Part shown: positions 26,530 to 35,391 of the stretch, one piece after another
How positions within the stretch are numbered: the stretch's first letter is position 1
Layout of the letters: each line of letters starts with the position of its first letter
Source: Clostridia bacterium
GTDB lineage: Bacteria > Bacillota > Clostridia > Oscillospirales > Acutalibacteraceae
DNA: 64,000 nucleotides
Assembly: GCA_017430535.1 (NCBI GenBank)
Contig: JAFRMR010000003.1
Coordinates: forward strand, 124,001-188,000
Direction: 5' to 3'
Translations under genes and position numbers: made by a program
The notes under the pieces: model-generated
Told to the model about the DNA's origin: nothing
What the model saw: only the letters and a program-made list of their open reading frames with translations
The model's database searches: none

Positions 26530-27375
26530 TCAGTCAGCTTTGCACTGCTCTTCAAAGTCCTTTACAAGAGCATCCTGTATTGTTTTAAGCATTTCGGGCG
26601 CTTTTCCGCCTACAGGTTTGCCGTCAACATGCTTAACGGGAATACAGAACGAACCGGTTGAATGAATAACAACTTCATCTGCATTAAACAGCTCATCAAG
26701 AGTATAGTCTCTCTCCTCTGTTTCAAAGCCCAGTTTTTCAGCAAAAGCAAGAAGTCTGATTCTTGCCGTGCCGGGCAGAACCTTATCATCAAGGGGATGG
26801 GTAATCACTTTACCATCCTTGAATATGGAAACATTTGAGTGAGCGCATTCGGTTACAATGTCCCCTCTGTGGAATATAGCTTCGTGGCAGCCTGCGCGGC
26901 TTGCAGCGGTTGCAGCAAGCACCGATGGGATAAGGTTAAGAGTTTTACAGTTACAATAGAAAAATCTCTTATCCTCAAATGTTATTACATCAATGGGTTT
27001 ATATGTATCCTGAACAGCGCAGGGGGTTAAAGTAATCCAAAGGTTACCTACACTGTTTTCAGGGTAAGCGTGCTCTCTTAACCCGCTGCCCCTTGTGCAC
27101 TGCATATATACAAACTGATCGCCGTCATCAACTTTCAGAACAAGCTCTTTAAGCAGCTCAGCAAGTTCATCCTTGGCAATGGGAATGTTTATATCCAGTA
27201 TTCTGGCGCTGTTATAAAATCTTCTCAGGTGATTTTCAATATCAAAAATTTTATGATTATGAGCATAGGTAGCATCATAAATGCCGTCGCCGTACCAGCA
27301 GACTCTGTCGAGCATGGGGATTGACATTTTTTCAATTTCATCATATTTGCCGTTGTAGTAGCCTAAATTTTGCAT
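26530..27375 (-). CDS. Class IV aminotransferase, D-amino-acid aminotransferase type
   Basis: 281 residues. The start DRVCWYGDGIYDATY corresponds to the DRG-x-x-FGDGVYE motif, and the Schiff-base Lys is in CKTLNLIPSVLA near residue 145. TRGSGLREHAYPE carries the R-x-H-x-(F/Y)P pattern that positions the carboxylate in D-amino-acid aminotransferases and is missing from branched-chain enzymes. This makes a D-Ala + 2-oxoglutarate to pyruvate + D-Glu reaction the best guess. It is the first gene of the seven-gene operon, with AGGAGTGA before its ATG. Confidence 0.85.
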   Translation of the reverse strand: MQNLGYYNGKYDEIEKMSIPMLDRVCWYGDGIYDATYAHNHKIFDIENHLRRFYNSARILDINIPIAKDELAELLKELVLKVDDGDQFVYMQCTRGSGLREHAYPENSVGNLWITLTPCAVQDTYKPIDVITFEDKRFFYCNCKTLNLIPSVLAATAASRAGCHEAIFHRGDIVTECAHSNVSIFKDGKVITHPLDDKVLPGTARIRLLAFAEKLGFETEERDYTLDELFNADEVVIHSTGSFCIPVKHVDGKPVGGKAPEMLKTIQDALVKDFEEQCKAD

Positions 27376-27410
27376 AAAAAATCACTCCTAATTAAATATT
27401 TACGCATAAA

Positions 27411-27439
27411 ATTTTAATACTAAAAAAGTAAATTGTAAA
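27411..27439 (-). promoter_or_regulatory. Promoter of the D-amino-acid/5-oxoproline operon
   Basis: Minus strand TTTACA (27434-27439), 17 bases, TAAAAT (27411-27416), 35 bases upstream of the aminotransferase start. No terminator is visible between the genes down to alr. Confidence 0.65.
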
Positions 27440-27454
27440 GTACTGTATTGCAAA

Positions 27455-29908
27455 TTATTTTACCGTACCTTCAAGAAAATCGGTTTCAAGCGCATAACCG
27501 TTTTCATCAATTCTGAATGTTTTTATTTCAAACGGCCTGAAATCAGCGTAAAAACCTGCATTTATGATATTGCAAACAACAGAAACCTTAACGGATTTAC
27601 CCGCAGTTTCGGCAAGACGGATTATATAGCCGGCACCGCCGTCTTCACATTTTTTAAAAGCCATAAGCCTGATATTATCTTTATCAATGTGAATAAATGA
27701 TGTTCTCCGGCTGAATTCACCTTTATGATAACCTGCGGGAACAGTCACCGGCTTATTGTTAAGTAAATCGGCATAGTACTGAACCCTGCTGTTTTCAATA
27801 TTACCTGCGTGGGGATAAACAGCATATTCAAACCTCTGAAGACCTTCATCACAGTATTCAAAATCCGCATCGGGCCTGTCAGAATAGTGATCCGCAAAAA
27901 TGGAATTCCTGACAGCAGTCATTCTGAGGGTATTGCCTTTGCAATCATAACTGTACTTTGCATCCGATATAACAGAAACACCGCAATCCCCTGCCGTGAC
28001 ATCTGCCCAGGTAAGCGCAGGTTCTTCATAACCGTTGCATTTTCTGTAAATGAATCCGCCGGGTATTTCGTAGGCCGCCTGAGGGTTATCTCCCTGCACA
28101 GAAACAGGTAATTTAACAATCGTAAGAGGTTCCTGCCAGAGAATACGGACCTTGCTCCTGATTACTTCGGATTCAGATTCAAGAATATAATCCTGCGATA
28201 TATAGGAATTTTTATATCTGTGTTTAACTCTTACTACTGCCCTTACCCCTGATCTTTCAACAACTTTAACAGAATCAAGATCGGCATCGGAAATAACCTT
28301 ATCAAATTTAAAAACATTATGTGCCCAGGTATCCGTAGCGGAATCATCAATAATCTGCGGTACAAATGATACACGGGACAGATGCTCTCTGTTATCCGCT
28401 TTATTTATGATTGAAGCTATACCACCGGTTTTTTCATCAAATGTTACTTTAAGGTACCTGTTTTCAATTGTAAGACCATTAACGGAAATATCGGAAGAAT
28501 TAACCGTGACTTCATCTGAATCTGTCAGGTTCCAGAGCCAATAAACAGAATACCCGAGGGGCGGTAAATCGGCATAAAAAACAGTATCAAGGTGAGAATC
28601 GTTTGATCGGGATGATCTGACATTGCTGAATACTGTATCATTCCCGTCGCAATCCGTTACCCTGCGGGATGGATGATATACCCTCACCGCAGTTCTTACC
28701 GGGTAAGAAAGCGGATTAAAAACCGCAACCGGCTTGGGAAATTCCGGATTATTGCAGTAATGCCTCTCGTTAAAAGACACCGAATCTGAAACGCCGTCAA
28801 TCCATGTATCAATTTTATCCGTTATTCTCAGCAAAGCATCCGTCCGGGCTTTTCCGGCAAAAGCAGTTGCAGAACTCATTTCCGCAAAAGCATCATCATA
28901 TGCCTCACGGATACTGCAGCCGCAAAGAATATCGTGAAACTGATTATAGCAGACATTTAACCAGGCGTTTTTAAACCCGGCTGTATTTCCGGCAGAAAGA
29001 CCAAGGGCATCGGAAACGGTATTCCATTTCTCGGCGTTTGTAAGCGCATTTTCAGCTTTTCTGTTTAATTGTTTTATTCTTGAAGTTGCAGAATAACATC
29101 CGCTGGCGTGGTGCTGCATTTCTTCTGACCAGGCAGGTATATCCAAAGGCCGGTTAAGTACTTCTCTGAAATACTCATCAGGCGAAGAAAAACGGATGCT
29201 ATCATCCTTTGAAATAATACTTTTCAAGTATTCGATATCGCCTTTTGTAGGTCCGCCGCCGTGATTGCCGACACCGTAAAACAGCATTGATGAGCAATCA
29301 TTTTTTTCGGACAATTCTCTAATAGTATTAAGAGACCTGTTTATATCATCTATACCGTTTGCGGCATAAGTATCGGGAATATGAAAAACAAGTACCCTTG
29401 AGCCATCGGGAGAATCCCACCAGAATAAGCCCTGCGGAATATCTCCGTTCTCATTTTTATTCGGTCTCATCATCACATAACAATCCATACCGCTTTTCTT
29501 TACAAACTGCGGTATCATTGCGCAGTGGCCGAAAGAATCAACATTATAACCGGTTTTGCAAATAATGCCGAACTTTTCGTAATAATAAAGCTGGCTGTAA
29601 AGGGCCTGCCTTGCAAAACTTTCCGCCGAGGGCATATTACAGTCCGGTTGAACCCACCATCCGTTAACCGGAACCCATCTTCCTTCGGCAACATATTTCT
29701 TTATTTCTTCAAAAAGCTCAGGTTTCAGTTCTTCAACCCACATATAATAGCAGGCAGATGAACATGTAAAAACGAAACCGTCATATTCTTTCAGCCTGTC
29801 TGCAGCCGACTGAAAAGTCTGCAGCACTTCCGCGCATCCCTCCTGCTTTTTCCAGAGCCAGGTAGGGTCAAGATGCGCATTACCGATAAGGTGAATTTTA
29901 TTATCCAT
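27455..29908 (-). CDS. GH38 alpha-mannosidase
   Basis: 817 residues from the ATG at 29908, which has GGAG 7 bases upstream; an in-frame start at 29932 overlaps the preceding gene. HLIGNAHLDPTWLW at the N-terminus carries the zinc ligands His and Asp, and GYNVDSFGH near residue 122 holds the nucleophile Asp. The four-helix and beta-sandwich domains follow. No signal peptide is seen, so it would trim alpha-mannosides in the cytoplasm. It is cotranscribed with the 599-residue gene upstream (16-base gap). Confidence 0.92.
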   Translation of the reverse strand: MDNKIHLIGNAHLDPTWLWKKQEGCAEVLQTFQSAADRLKEYDGFVFTCSSACYYMWVEELKPELFEEIKKYVAEGRWVPVNGWWVQPDCNMPSAESFARQALYSQLYYYEKFGIICKTGYNVDSFGHCAMIPQFVKKSGMDCYVMMRPNKNENGDIPQGLFWWDSPDGSRVLVFHIPDTYAANGIDDINRSLNTIRELSEKNDCSSMLFYGVGNHGGGPTKGDIEYLKSIISKDDSIRFSSPDEYFREVLNRPLDIPAWSEEMQHHASGCYSATSRIKQLNRKAENALTNAEKWNTVSDALGLSAGNTAGFKNAWLNVCYNQFHDILCGCSIREAYDDAFAEMSSATAFAGKARTDALLRITDKIDTWIDGVSDSVSFNERHYCNNPEFPKPVAVFNPLSYPVRTAVRVYHPSRRVTDCDGNDTVFSNVRSSRSNDSHLDTVFYADLPPLGYSVYWLWNLTDSDEVTVNSSDISVNGLTIENRYLKVTFDEKTGGIASIINKADNREHLSRVSFVPQIIDDSATDTWAHNVFKFDKVISDADLDSVKVVERSGVRAVVRVKHRYKNSYISQDYILESESEVIRSKVRILWQEPLTIVKLPVSVQGDNPQAAYEIPGGFIYRKCNGYEEPALTWADVTAGDCGVSVISDAKYSYDCKGNTLRMTAVRNSIFADHYSDRPDADFEYCDEGLQRFEYAVYPHAGNIENSRVQYYADLLNNKPVTVPAGYHKGEFSRRTSFIHIDKDNIRLMAFKKCEDGGAGYIIRLAETAGKSVKVSVVCNIINAGFYADFRPFEIKTFRIDENGYALETDFLEGTVK

Positions 29909-29924
29909 AATTTTCTCCGTAAGT

Positions 29925-31724
29925 CTATTCAATAAATCCGAAATAGCGGCCTATCCAGTAAGCAAAAGTATATACAAAACAGCTTTCAACGCACATATTA
30001 CCGCCGGAGTCAACATTTGTATATCTCAGCGGATCCCTGTCATATTTTGAGATGAATCTTTCGTCGGGAGGAAGCAAAACAGAAATCTGATTATAATTAT
30101 CTCTCAGTTCTTTAACCGCCACATCGTGCCTGCCGATAAGCGACACCCCGGATGCAAGCCTGCTGAGATTAAAGCGCAAAAACCACTCCCGTATTCTTTC
30201 CATATCAATATCATCGTCGGGATTTGCAAGCGCATAAAGGAAATCATAACCGGGATTGTGCTCAGGGCCTATTGACGAGCGCCAGGCTTCATATCCTTTA
30301 CGGTATTTTCTAAGCAGCTTTTCATCTTTTTCCATTGTGCAAAGGCCGAAAAATGAGCAGGTTGCAAGCATATGATCACCGTACATAATTTCTGACTGAT
30401 AATCAACGCCCAAAGCAAGGCACATCTGGTAAAGGCGGTCAAAATGCTTTTCGGTTAAATCGGCGTAACCGTGTTCATTTATAAGCGACTCATAGGTCTG
30501 AAGCCATTTACCCTTTTCTCCGGTAATCTCCATAACGGTTTTAAGATAAAACAATATTTCTGCGGCATTAAGCGGTGCATCTGCCCAGCCCTCAACCTGA
30601 CCGTTAAAATAGTCATTATCCCATCTGGCCCATGTTGTGGGACCGCCGTGAAAATCCTTCAGAACAAAACCGTTATCAATTATATGGTTTACAATTCCCT
30701 TTACAGATTCTTTTATCAGATTATCAAGTTCCGGCTCATCTTCTGTAAGATACTTATGAGCAAAAAGGCAATTCAGCAGCTGAATTGTAACCTCATCACT
30801 GCTTGTATCAGCTTTATAAATAATATCATCAAGTGTTTTTCCTTTATCCTCATAAAGGTATCTCAACCTTTCGGGTACTTCAGCCGAGCAGTCGGAAACC
30901 GCTCCCACAACGCCCTTTTCAACTGATTCGGAATTAGCAACACATACCGCTTTATTACCCTGACGCTTAAAGAAAAATCCGTCATCGGGTACAGGTTCAC
31001 CGTCAAACAAATATGTTCTCGCTATAAAGCCGTCTCCCCTGCCGTGAATATACATAAGCAGCAGGCAGGCCTCAAGGGCTTTTACCGCAACAGCTTTTGC
31101 TTCTCTTGTCTTTTCTGATTCAGTCCCGAATTCTTTTTTGTAACAGGCATATCTCATTATCTCTGCAATTGAAAACAGAGCAGTAAAGCCGCCGTCATTA
31201 TCTGAATTTGCATGTGGAAGCGCAGTATCAAGCTCACCGGCTTTTGCAAGGTATCTCTGGCTCACCATACCCTGGCGCTCAACTATGCTTAAGGTTTCAT
31301 CAAGCAGTTTTGCTGCAACATCCTCCGGGGAAAGCATAACCATTTCAATATGAGTTATGCCCGTTTCCGTAAGAACCCAGGCACCTTCTCCATCAGCAGC
31401 AACAGCCTTTACATTATTATCAGGCAAATCCCTGTCGGCAGAAAAATACATTACTCTGTCAAAATCAAATTCTGCATCCGGATCAATTCTTGTTACGCCG
31501 CAATCTGAGCCAAGCCACAAAACACCGTTATCCGATTTATCACAGCAGCAATATCTGCTTTTTTCACAGGGAAGCGGAAAAGGAAAATCCGAAAGATCAG
31601 GTACATTATTCACGGTATTGAAAATCTTTTCCGGCGCAACGCCCTTCTCAATACTATAAAATATGCTCTGCCTGTACAGATGTTTATTCAGTGTTATTTT
31701 TTTCAAAATATCATTCCTTATCAT
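29925..31724 (-). CDS. Unrecognised 599-aa protein with a beta-propeller-like segment and a helical domain
   Basis: I cannot place this protein in a family. Residues about 55-130 contain two propeller-type blades: GVLWLGSDCGVTRIDP, then NNVKAVAADGEGAWVLTETGITHI, similar to the sensor repeats of hybrid two-component systems. The remaining 460 residues are mostly helical, rich in aromatic and acidic residues (HGGPTTWARWDNDYFNG, SSIGPEHNPGYDFLYALANP), and could be an alpha/alpha barrel as in several glycoside hydrolases. No signal peptide. The ATG at 31724 has a weak box; a TTG at 31706 with AAGGA 8 bases upstream is an alternative. Its place in front of a GH38 gene suggests a role in the same glycan. 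Confidence 0.6.
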   Translation of the reverse strand: MIRNDILKKITLNKHLYRQSIFYSIEKGVAPEKIFNTVNNVPDLSDFPFPLPCEKSRYCCCDKSDNGVLWLGSDCGVTRIDPDAEFDFDRVMYFSADRDLPDNNVKAVAADGEGAWVLTETGITHIEMVMLSPEDVAAKLLDETLSIVERQGMVSQRYLAKAGELDTALPHANSDNDGGFTALFSIAEIMRYACYKKEFGTESEKTREAKAVAVKALEACLLLMYIHGRGDGFIARTYLFDGEPVPDDGFFFKRQGNKAVCVANSESVEKGVVGAVSDCSAEVPERLRYLYEDKGKTLDDIIYKADTSSDEVTIQLLNCLFAHKYLTEDEPELDNLIKESVKGIVNHIIDNGFVLKDFHGGPTTWARWDNDYFNGQVEGWADAPLNAAEILFYLKTVMEITGEKGKWLQTYESLINEHGYADLTEKHFDRLYQMCLALGVDYQSEIMYGDHMLATCSFFGLCTMEKDEKLLRKYRKGYEAWRSSIGPEHNPGYDFLYALANPDDDIDMERIREWFLRFNLSRLASGVSLIGRHDVAVKELRDNYNQISVLLPPDERFISKYDRDPLRYTNVDSGGNMCVESCFVYTFAYWIGRYFGFIE

Positions 31725-31810
31725 AATTTAGCAATATCCGAAATATTCGTAAGCCGGTTTTTTCTGTTTTTTCCAGATGTTAAAAGAACATGCATACAAT
31801 ATTTTATTTC

Positions 31811-31839
31811 AGTATATCACTGTAATAAGTTATATTCAA
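31811..31839 (-). promoter_or_regulatory. Promoter of the 599-aa protein/GH38 operon
   Basis: Minus strand TTGAAT (31834-31839), 17 bases ending in GTGA, TATACT (31811-31816). It leaves a leader of about 80 bases with no obvious known riboswitch. Confidence 0.65.
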
Positions 31840-31850
31840 TAATATACATT

Positions 31851-31893
31851 AAAAAATATTAAAGAGCTTTCAGCAATCCTCTGAAAGCTCTTT
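31851..31893 (-). terminator. Terminator after the GH28 gene
   Basis: A perfect 13-bp stem (31861-31873 with 31881-31893) followed on the minus strand by AATATTTTTT. It ends the five-gene unit that begins at 38.2 kb. Confidence 0.88.
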
Positions 31894-31906
31894 AAAACAG
31901 ATTTGT

Positions 31907-33265
31907 TTAATTGATTTTTATACTTTCATATCCGTCAAACGCCGCTTCCCCTTTGAAGCGCTCAAGCATAATATTATCCGCTTTTTCAGAATAAAGTGCA
32001 TGGCCGTAATCTTCACAGGTTTCAAGCCAATTAACTTCGCTTTTTTCAATAAATATATCTTTAGCGAATTTAATATAAAAGCCGGAGTTCAGTTCTTTTT
32101 CAACTCCGTAATCAAGGCAGGGCCTGAGGTCATACAGCCCGCAATCCCATTTACTGGATTTGCCTATTGTAATACGGCAGTTTTCAAACACAACATCGGA
32201 AATATAATTATCTTTATTCCCGTGAATAAGCACGCCGTTTTCACCTGTTGCGGTTACATTAAAGAACCTTATGTTGCTTACTTTGCCGCATACAGTATTT
32301 TCATCACGGTTAAGGACTGTTATAACAACCGGCTCGGCAGTACCCCACCAATCGGGGCAGAAGCGACGCGTTTCTATAATTATATTTGAATATGTAACAT
32401 TGCTTACATTGCCGCAATCGCGCACCTGTATTGAAAGGCCTCTGTTTGATTTTGAAATAACACAGTCAGAAACAATAATATTCCTGAAATCATCAATACC
32501 TTCGGTGCCTATTTTTATTGCTGCAGAAGTTGAAATAAGAGTACAGCCGGTAATAACAATGTTTTCACACGGACCGTATTCCGAATTGCCTTTGCTGTTT
32601 TTAAGGCATATACAATCATCTGCGCACTCTATATGGCATCCCGTGATTCTTACATTTGTGCAGTGATCCGGGTCAATCCCGTCGGAATTAGCTACATCAA
32701 GATCGTTGAGAATTCTGATTTTATCAATGAGCACATCATTACAGCCCGCAGGGTGAAGAGTCCAGAACGGCGCATCTTTTACTCTGAAATCTCTGAATGT
32801 AATATGATTGCAGCACTCAAAATATAAAACCGTGGGCCTTGGGTAAAAATCACCGGTAACATAATATTTATCTTTCCGCTTAACAAACGAATGGCCGTTG
32901 GCATCTATAAGACCATCACCGGATACGGAGCAGTTATCCGCCTTATAACCATAAATAAAAACGAAGCTTGGTTTTCCGGTTACCGGGTTGCCGATAAGGG
33001 CGGTTTTGGGATCGTTAATCATTTTATTCGGCCTGAAGTATCCGTCTATATCCGAAGTTGCTTTCAGCGTCGCTCCCTTTTGAATATGCAAATCTACATT
33101 GCTTTTAAGAAAAATTGAGTCACTGTAATAAATATGTCCGCTTTCAAGCACTACAGTTCCGCCGCCGTTTTCAAAACAGCAATCTATTGCTTTTTGAATT
33201 GAGACGGCGTCATTTGTAACGCCGTCTCCTTTTGCTCCGAAATCAAATACATTGTATTCTTTCAT
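31907..33265 (-). CDS. GH28 polygalacturonase-family enzyme
   Basis: 452 residues from the ATG at 33265 (MKEYNVFDFGAKGDGVTND), which overlaps the phosphoesterase stop as TGAAATG. The longer frame to 33382 lies inside the upstream gene. The opening FGAKGDGVTND, then NSDGIDPDHC and the DD of CADDCICLKN are GH28 catalytic features, and the right-handed beta-helix repeats are evident. No signal peptide is present, so it probably cleaves galacturonic-acid-containing or related oligosaccharides inside the cell. Confidence 0.88.
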   Translation of the reverse strand: MKEYNVFDFGAKGDGVTNDAVSIQKAIDCCFENGGGTVVLESGHIYYSDSIFLKSNVDLHIQKGATLKATSDIDGYFRPNKMINDPKTALIGNPVTGKPSFVFIYGYKADNCSVSGDGLIDANGHSFVKRKDKYYVTGDFYPRPTVLYFECCNHITFRDFRVKDAPFWTLHPAGCNDVLIDKIRILNDLDVANSDGIDPDHCTNVRITGCHIECADDCICLKNSKGNSEYGPCENIVITGCTLISTSAAIKIGTEGIDDFRNIIVSDCVISKSNRGLSIQVRDCGNVSNVTYSNIIIETRRFCPDWWGTAEPVVITVLNRDENTVCGKVSNIRFFNVTATGENGVLIHGNKDNYISDVVFENCRITIGKSSKWDCGLYDLRPCLDYGVEKELNSGFYIKFAKDIFIEKSEVNWLETCEDYGHALYSEKADNIMLERFKGEAAFDGYESIKIN

Positions 33266-33266
33266 T

Positions 33267-34556
33267 TCAGCTTTGTGCCTCTTCTGTAATTTCAACAGGG
33301 GTAATTTCCTGCATTGTAACAGGCTCTTTTTCGTAAAGGGACTTATACTTATCCTGATAATAAGATTCAGCCTTATAATCAAAGGTTCCGTCCGGTTTTA
33401 CGGTAATAACGGTACAGCCTCTCTGGGTGCCCAGTTTGTATATACCTATATAAGCAAGGTAATCAATGCTCTTACCGTATGTTAAACGAATTCCTTTGTA
33501 ATCAACCGAGAAATAATTCAAATGATCATGACCGCAGAATACGCCTTTTGTTGAGCCGAGCTCCTGTATGGTTTCAAACATGTTGTCATCGCCTATTCCG
33601 CAGTAAACAACCTTTTTGCTCTCTCCGGCGGTACCGTAAACAAGTTTAACATCATCGGTATCTTTAAAACCGTTGTCGGCAAATTCATACCAGGCATCCT
33701 TATATTCGGTAAGAGGAATATGGAAGAACATCAGTGACTTTATGCTTGTATCGGCGGCATTTATACCGGCTTTCTTACAGAAATCATCATTTATCTTATT
33801 GTATTTCTGAACGCTTTCTTTATACCAGTCAATCTGATTCTGATGTATATTGTCATATTTCCACAAAGCGCCGAAATAATCACCGTCGGTATAAGAATGG
33901 CTGTCAAGAATATAAAGAGACTGAGTAATAACACCCTTTGTATTCTTAACATTTATTATCTGATTGCCGCAGCCGTCAATATCATCCGGGCCGGCAGTAT
34001 AAATGCAGTATTTGAACCCGCTGTTTTCATAATAATCGGAGATATATTCTCTGTCAAAATAGCTGTAAACTTCGGTATCATGATTGCCGAATGCAAGTGA
34101 CCAGTATACGCCGAGAGTATCCATAAGCTCTGCAAAAATTTTTGCGGGCATTTTATTGTTGAATGAACCGGACTGGAAAGGAACGGGGTAAGCAATATCT
34201 CCGGTAACAATTACAAGATCCGGCTTTTCTGCCGTAATCATTGCGGCAACGGTATTTATTGCCATTGCATCCTTTTTAAGTGAAAGAAAACCGCCGCCGA
34301 TATGAACATCGGTAAGCTGAAGAACTTTTAAATCCGAATCACTTTCAAAGGTCCAGTTTCCGAGCTCATCTTTAACGGGAACAATCTGATTCTCGTACTC
34401 AACTTTATCAAATGAGCGCGCTTTGCCGAGATTTGCGTTATTGCCTATTACATTTATAATGGCACATACAGCAAAGCAGGCAATCAGCACACAGAGAATT
34501 ATACCCAGTATTTTAAGAGCTTTTTTCCCTCTCTTTTTGTTGGTTTTTTCTTTCAT
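33267..34556 (-). CDS. Membrane-anchored calcineurin-like metallophosphoesterase
   Basis: 429 residues. A Lys/Arg-rich N-terminus and one hydrophobic segment (about residues 15-38) anchor the protein with the enzyme outside. The metal motifs are in order: QLTDVHIGG, VTGDIAYP, FGNHDTE and CGHDHLN. It resembles class III metallophosphatases acting on nucleotides or sugar phosphates. It sits between a cation transporter and a GH28 enzyme in one operon; the substrate cannot be told. Confidence 0.85.
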   Translation of the reverse strand: MKEKTNKKRGKKALKILGIILCVLIACFAVCAIINVIGNNANLGKARSFDKVEYENQIVPVKDELGNWTFESDSDLKVLQLTDVHIGGGFLSLKKDAMAINTVAAMITAEKPDLVIVTGDIAYPVPFQSGSFNNKMPAKIFAELMDTLGVYWSLAFGNHDTEVYSYFDREYISDYYENSGFKYCIYTAGPDDIDGCGNQIINVKNTKGVITQSLYILDSHSYTDGDYFGALWKYDNIHQNQIDWYKESVQKYNKINDDFCKKAGINAADTSIKSLMFFHIPLTEYKDAWYEFADNGFKDTDDVKLVYGTAGESKKVVYCGIGDDNMFETIQELGSTKGVFCGHDHLNYFSVDYKGIRLTYGKSIDYLAYIGIYKLGTQRGCTVITVKPDGTFDYKAESYYQDKYKSLYEKEPVTMQEITPVEITEEAQS

Positions 34557-34558
34557 GG

Positions 34559-35377
34559 TTATTCCTCCGAATTTATAATTTTAACCCTGATGCCGGATTC
34601 ATTATATACTTTTTTAACAAATGATGCCATGCTGTCTTTATCAGCAACCGAAGCAGTTACAAAAGCAAATGTACAGCCATTCTCAACATAATAATCAATT
34701 GATTTAACCTTAACAGAATCACCGTAATCGAGAATAATACTTTCAACTCTTTCTTTATCGCCGGGAGAAACATAATTTATCAGCTCTTTACCCCCGGAAA
34801 TGATGATTCTGAAAGCAGAAACAATTATTATTGCGCTTATAATAAGTCCAAACAGCGCATCAAATGAAAATGAACCGTATTGCGACAGAAAAAGCGATAA
34901 AACAGTAATTGATGTAATAAAGAAATCAAGAATGCAATCGGTTTTCATAACGGCAACAACAGAGGAGCCCGATTTATTTGCCATACTGCGAAACAGCAGG
35001 TACATTATTATTTTTGCAAGAGCAGTACCGCACAGAATGATTACATAAGTATAGCTGAACCAGATTCTTGTGGGGTACATAAACCTTTCAACGGAACAAT
35101 ATGCAAAATAAAGCCCGGCTCCCATTACCGTAAGGGAAATCAAAAATGAAAAAAGCTGTTCTCCTTTATTTGCCGCCGATTTGTTTCTGTATAAGATTAT
35201 ATACAAGGATACAAGAGAAATCAAGCCGGATAATGAATCCAGCAGATTGTTAAATGAATCTGAAAAAATGCTTATTGAGTTGGAACGAAGCCCTACATAA
35301 AGCTTAACAGCAAACAATATAAAGTTTGCCGAAAAGCCTATACCGCAGGCCAGCAAAACAATTTTATTCTTATTCAT
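34559..35377 (-). CDS. Cation diffusion facilitator (CDF) transporter
   Basis: 272 residues with five or six membrane segments. SDSFNNLLDSLSGL near residue 40 contains the Asp/Asp pattern of the CDF transport site. A short cytoplasmic C-terminal domain begins at VSPGDKERVE. CDF proteins export Zn2+, Fe2+, Mn2+ or Co2+ in exchange for protons. The second transport motif (usually His/Asp in TM5) is DCILDFFITS here, with one Asp but no clear His, so the metal preference is uncertain. Confidence 0.83.
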   Translation of the reverse strand: MNKNKIVLLACGIGFSANFILFAVKLYVGLRSNSISIFSDSFNNLLDSLSGLISLVSLYIILYRNKSAANKGEQLFSFLISLTVMGAGLYFAYCSVERFMYPTRIWFSYTYVIILCGTALAKIIMYLLFRSMANKSGSSVVAVMKTDCILDFFITSITVLSLFLSQYGSFSFDALFGLIISAIIIVSAFRIIISGGKELINYVSPGDKERVESIILDYGDSVKVKSIDYYVENGCTFAFVTASVADKDSMASFVKKVYNESGIRVKIINSEE

Positions 35378-35391
35378 AATTCATCCTTATA

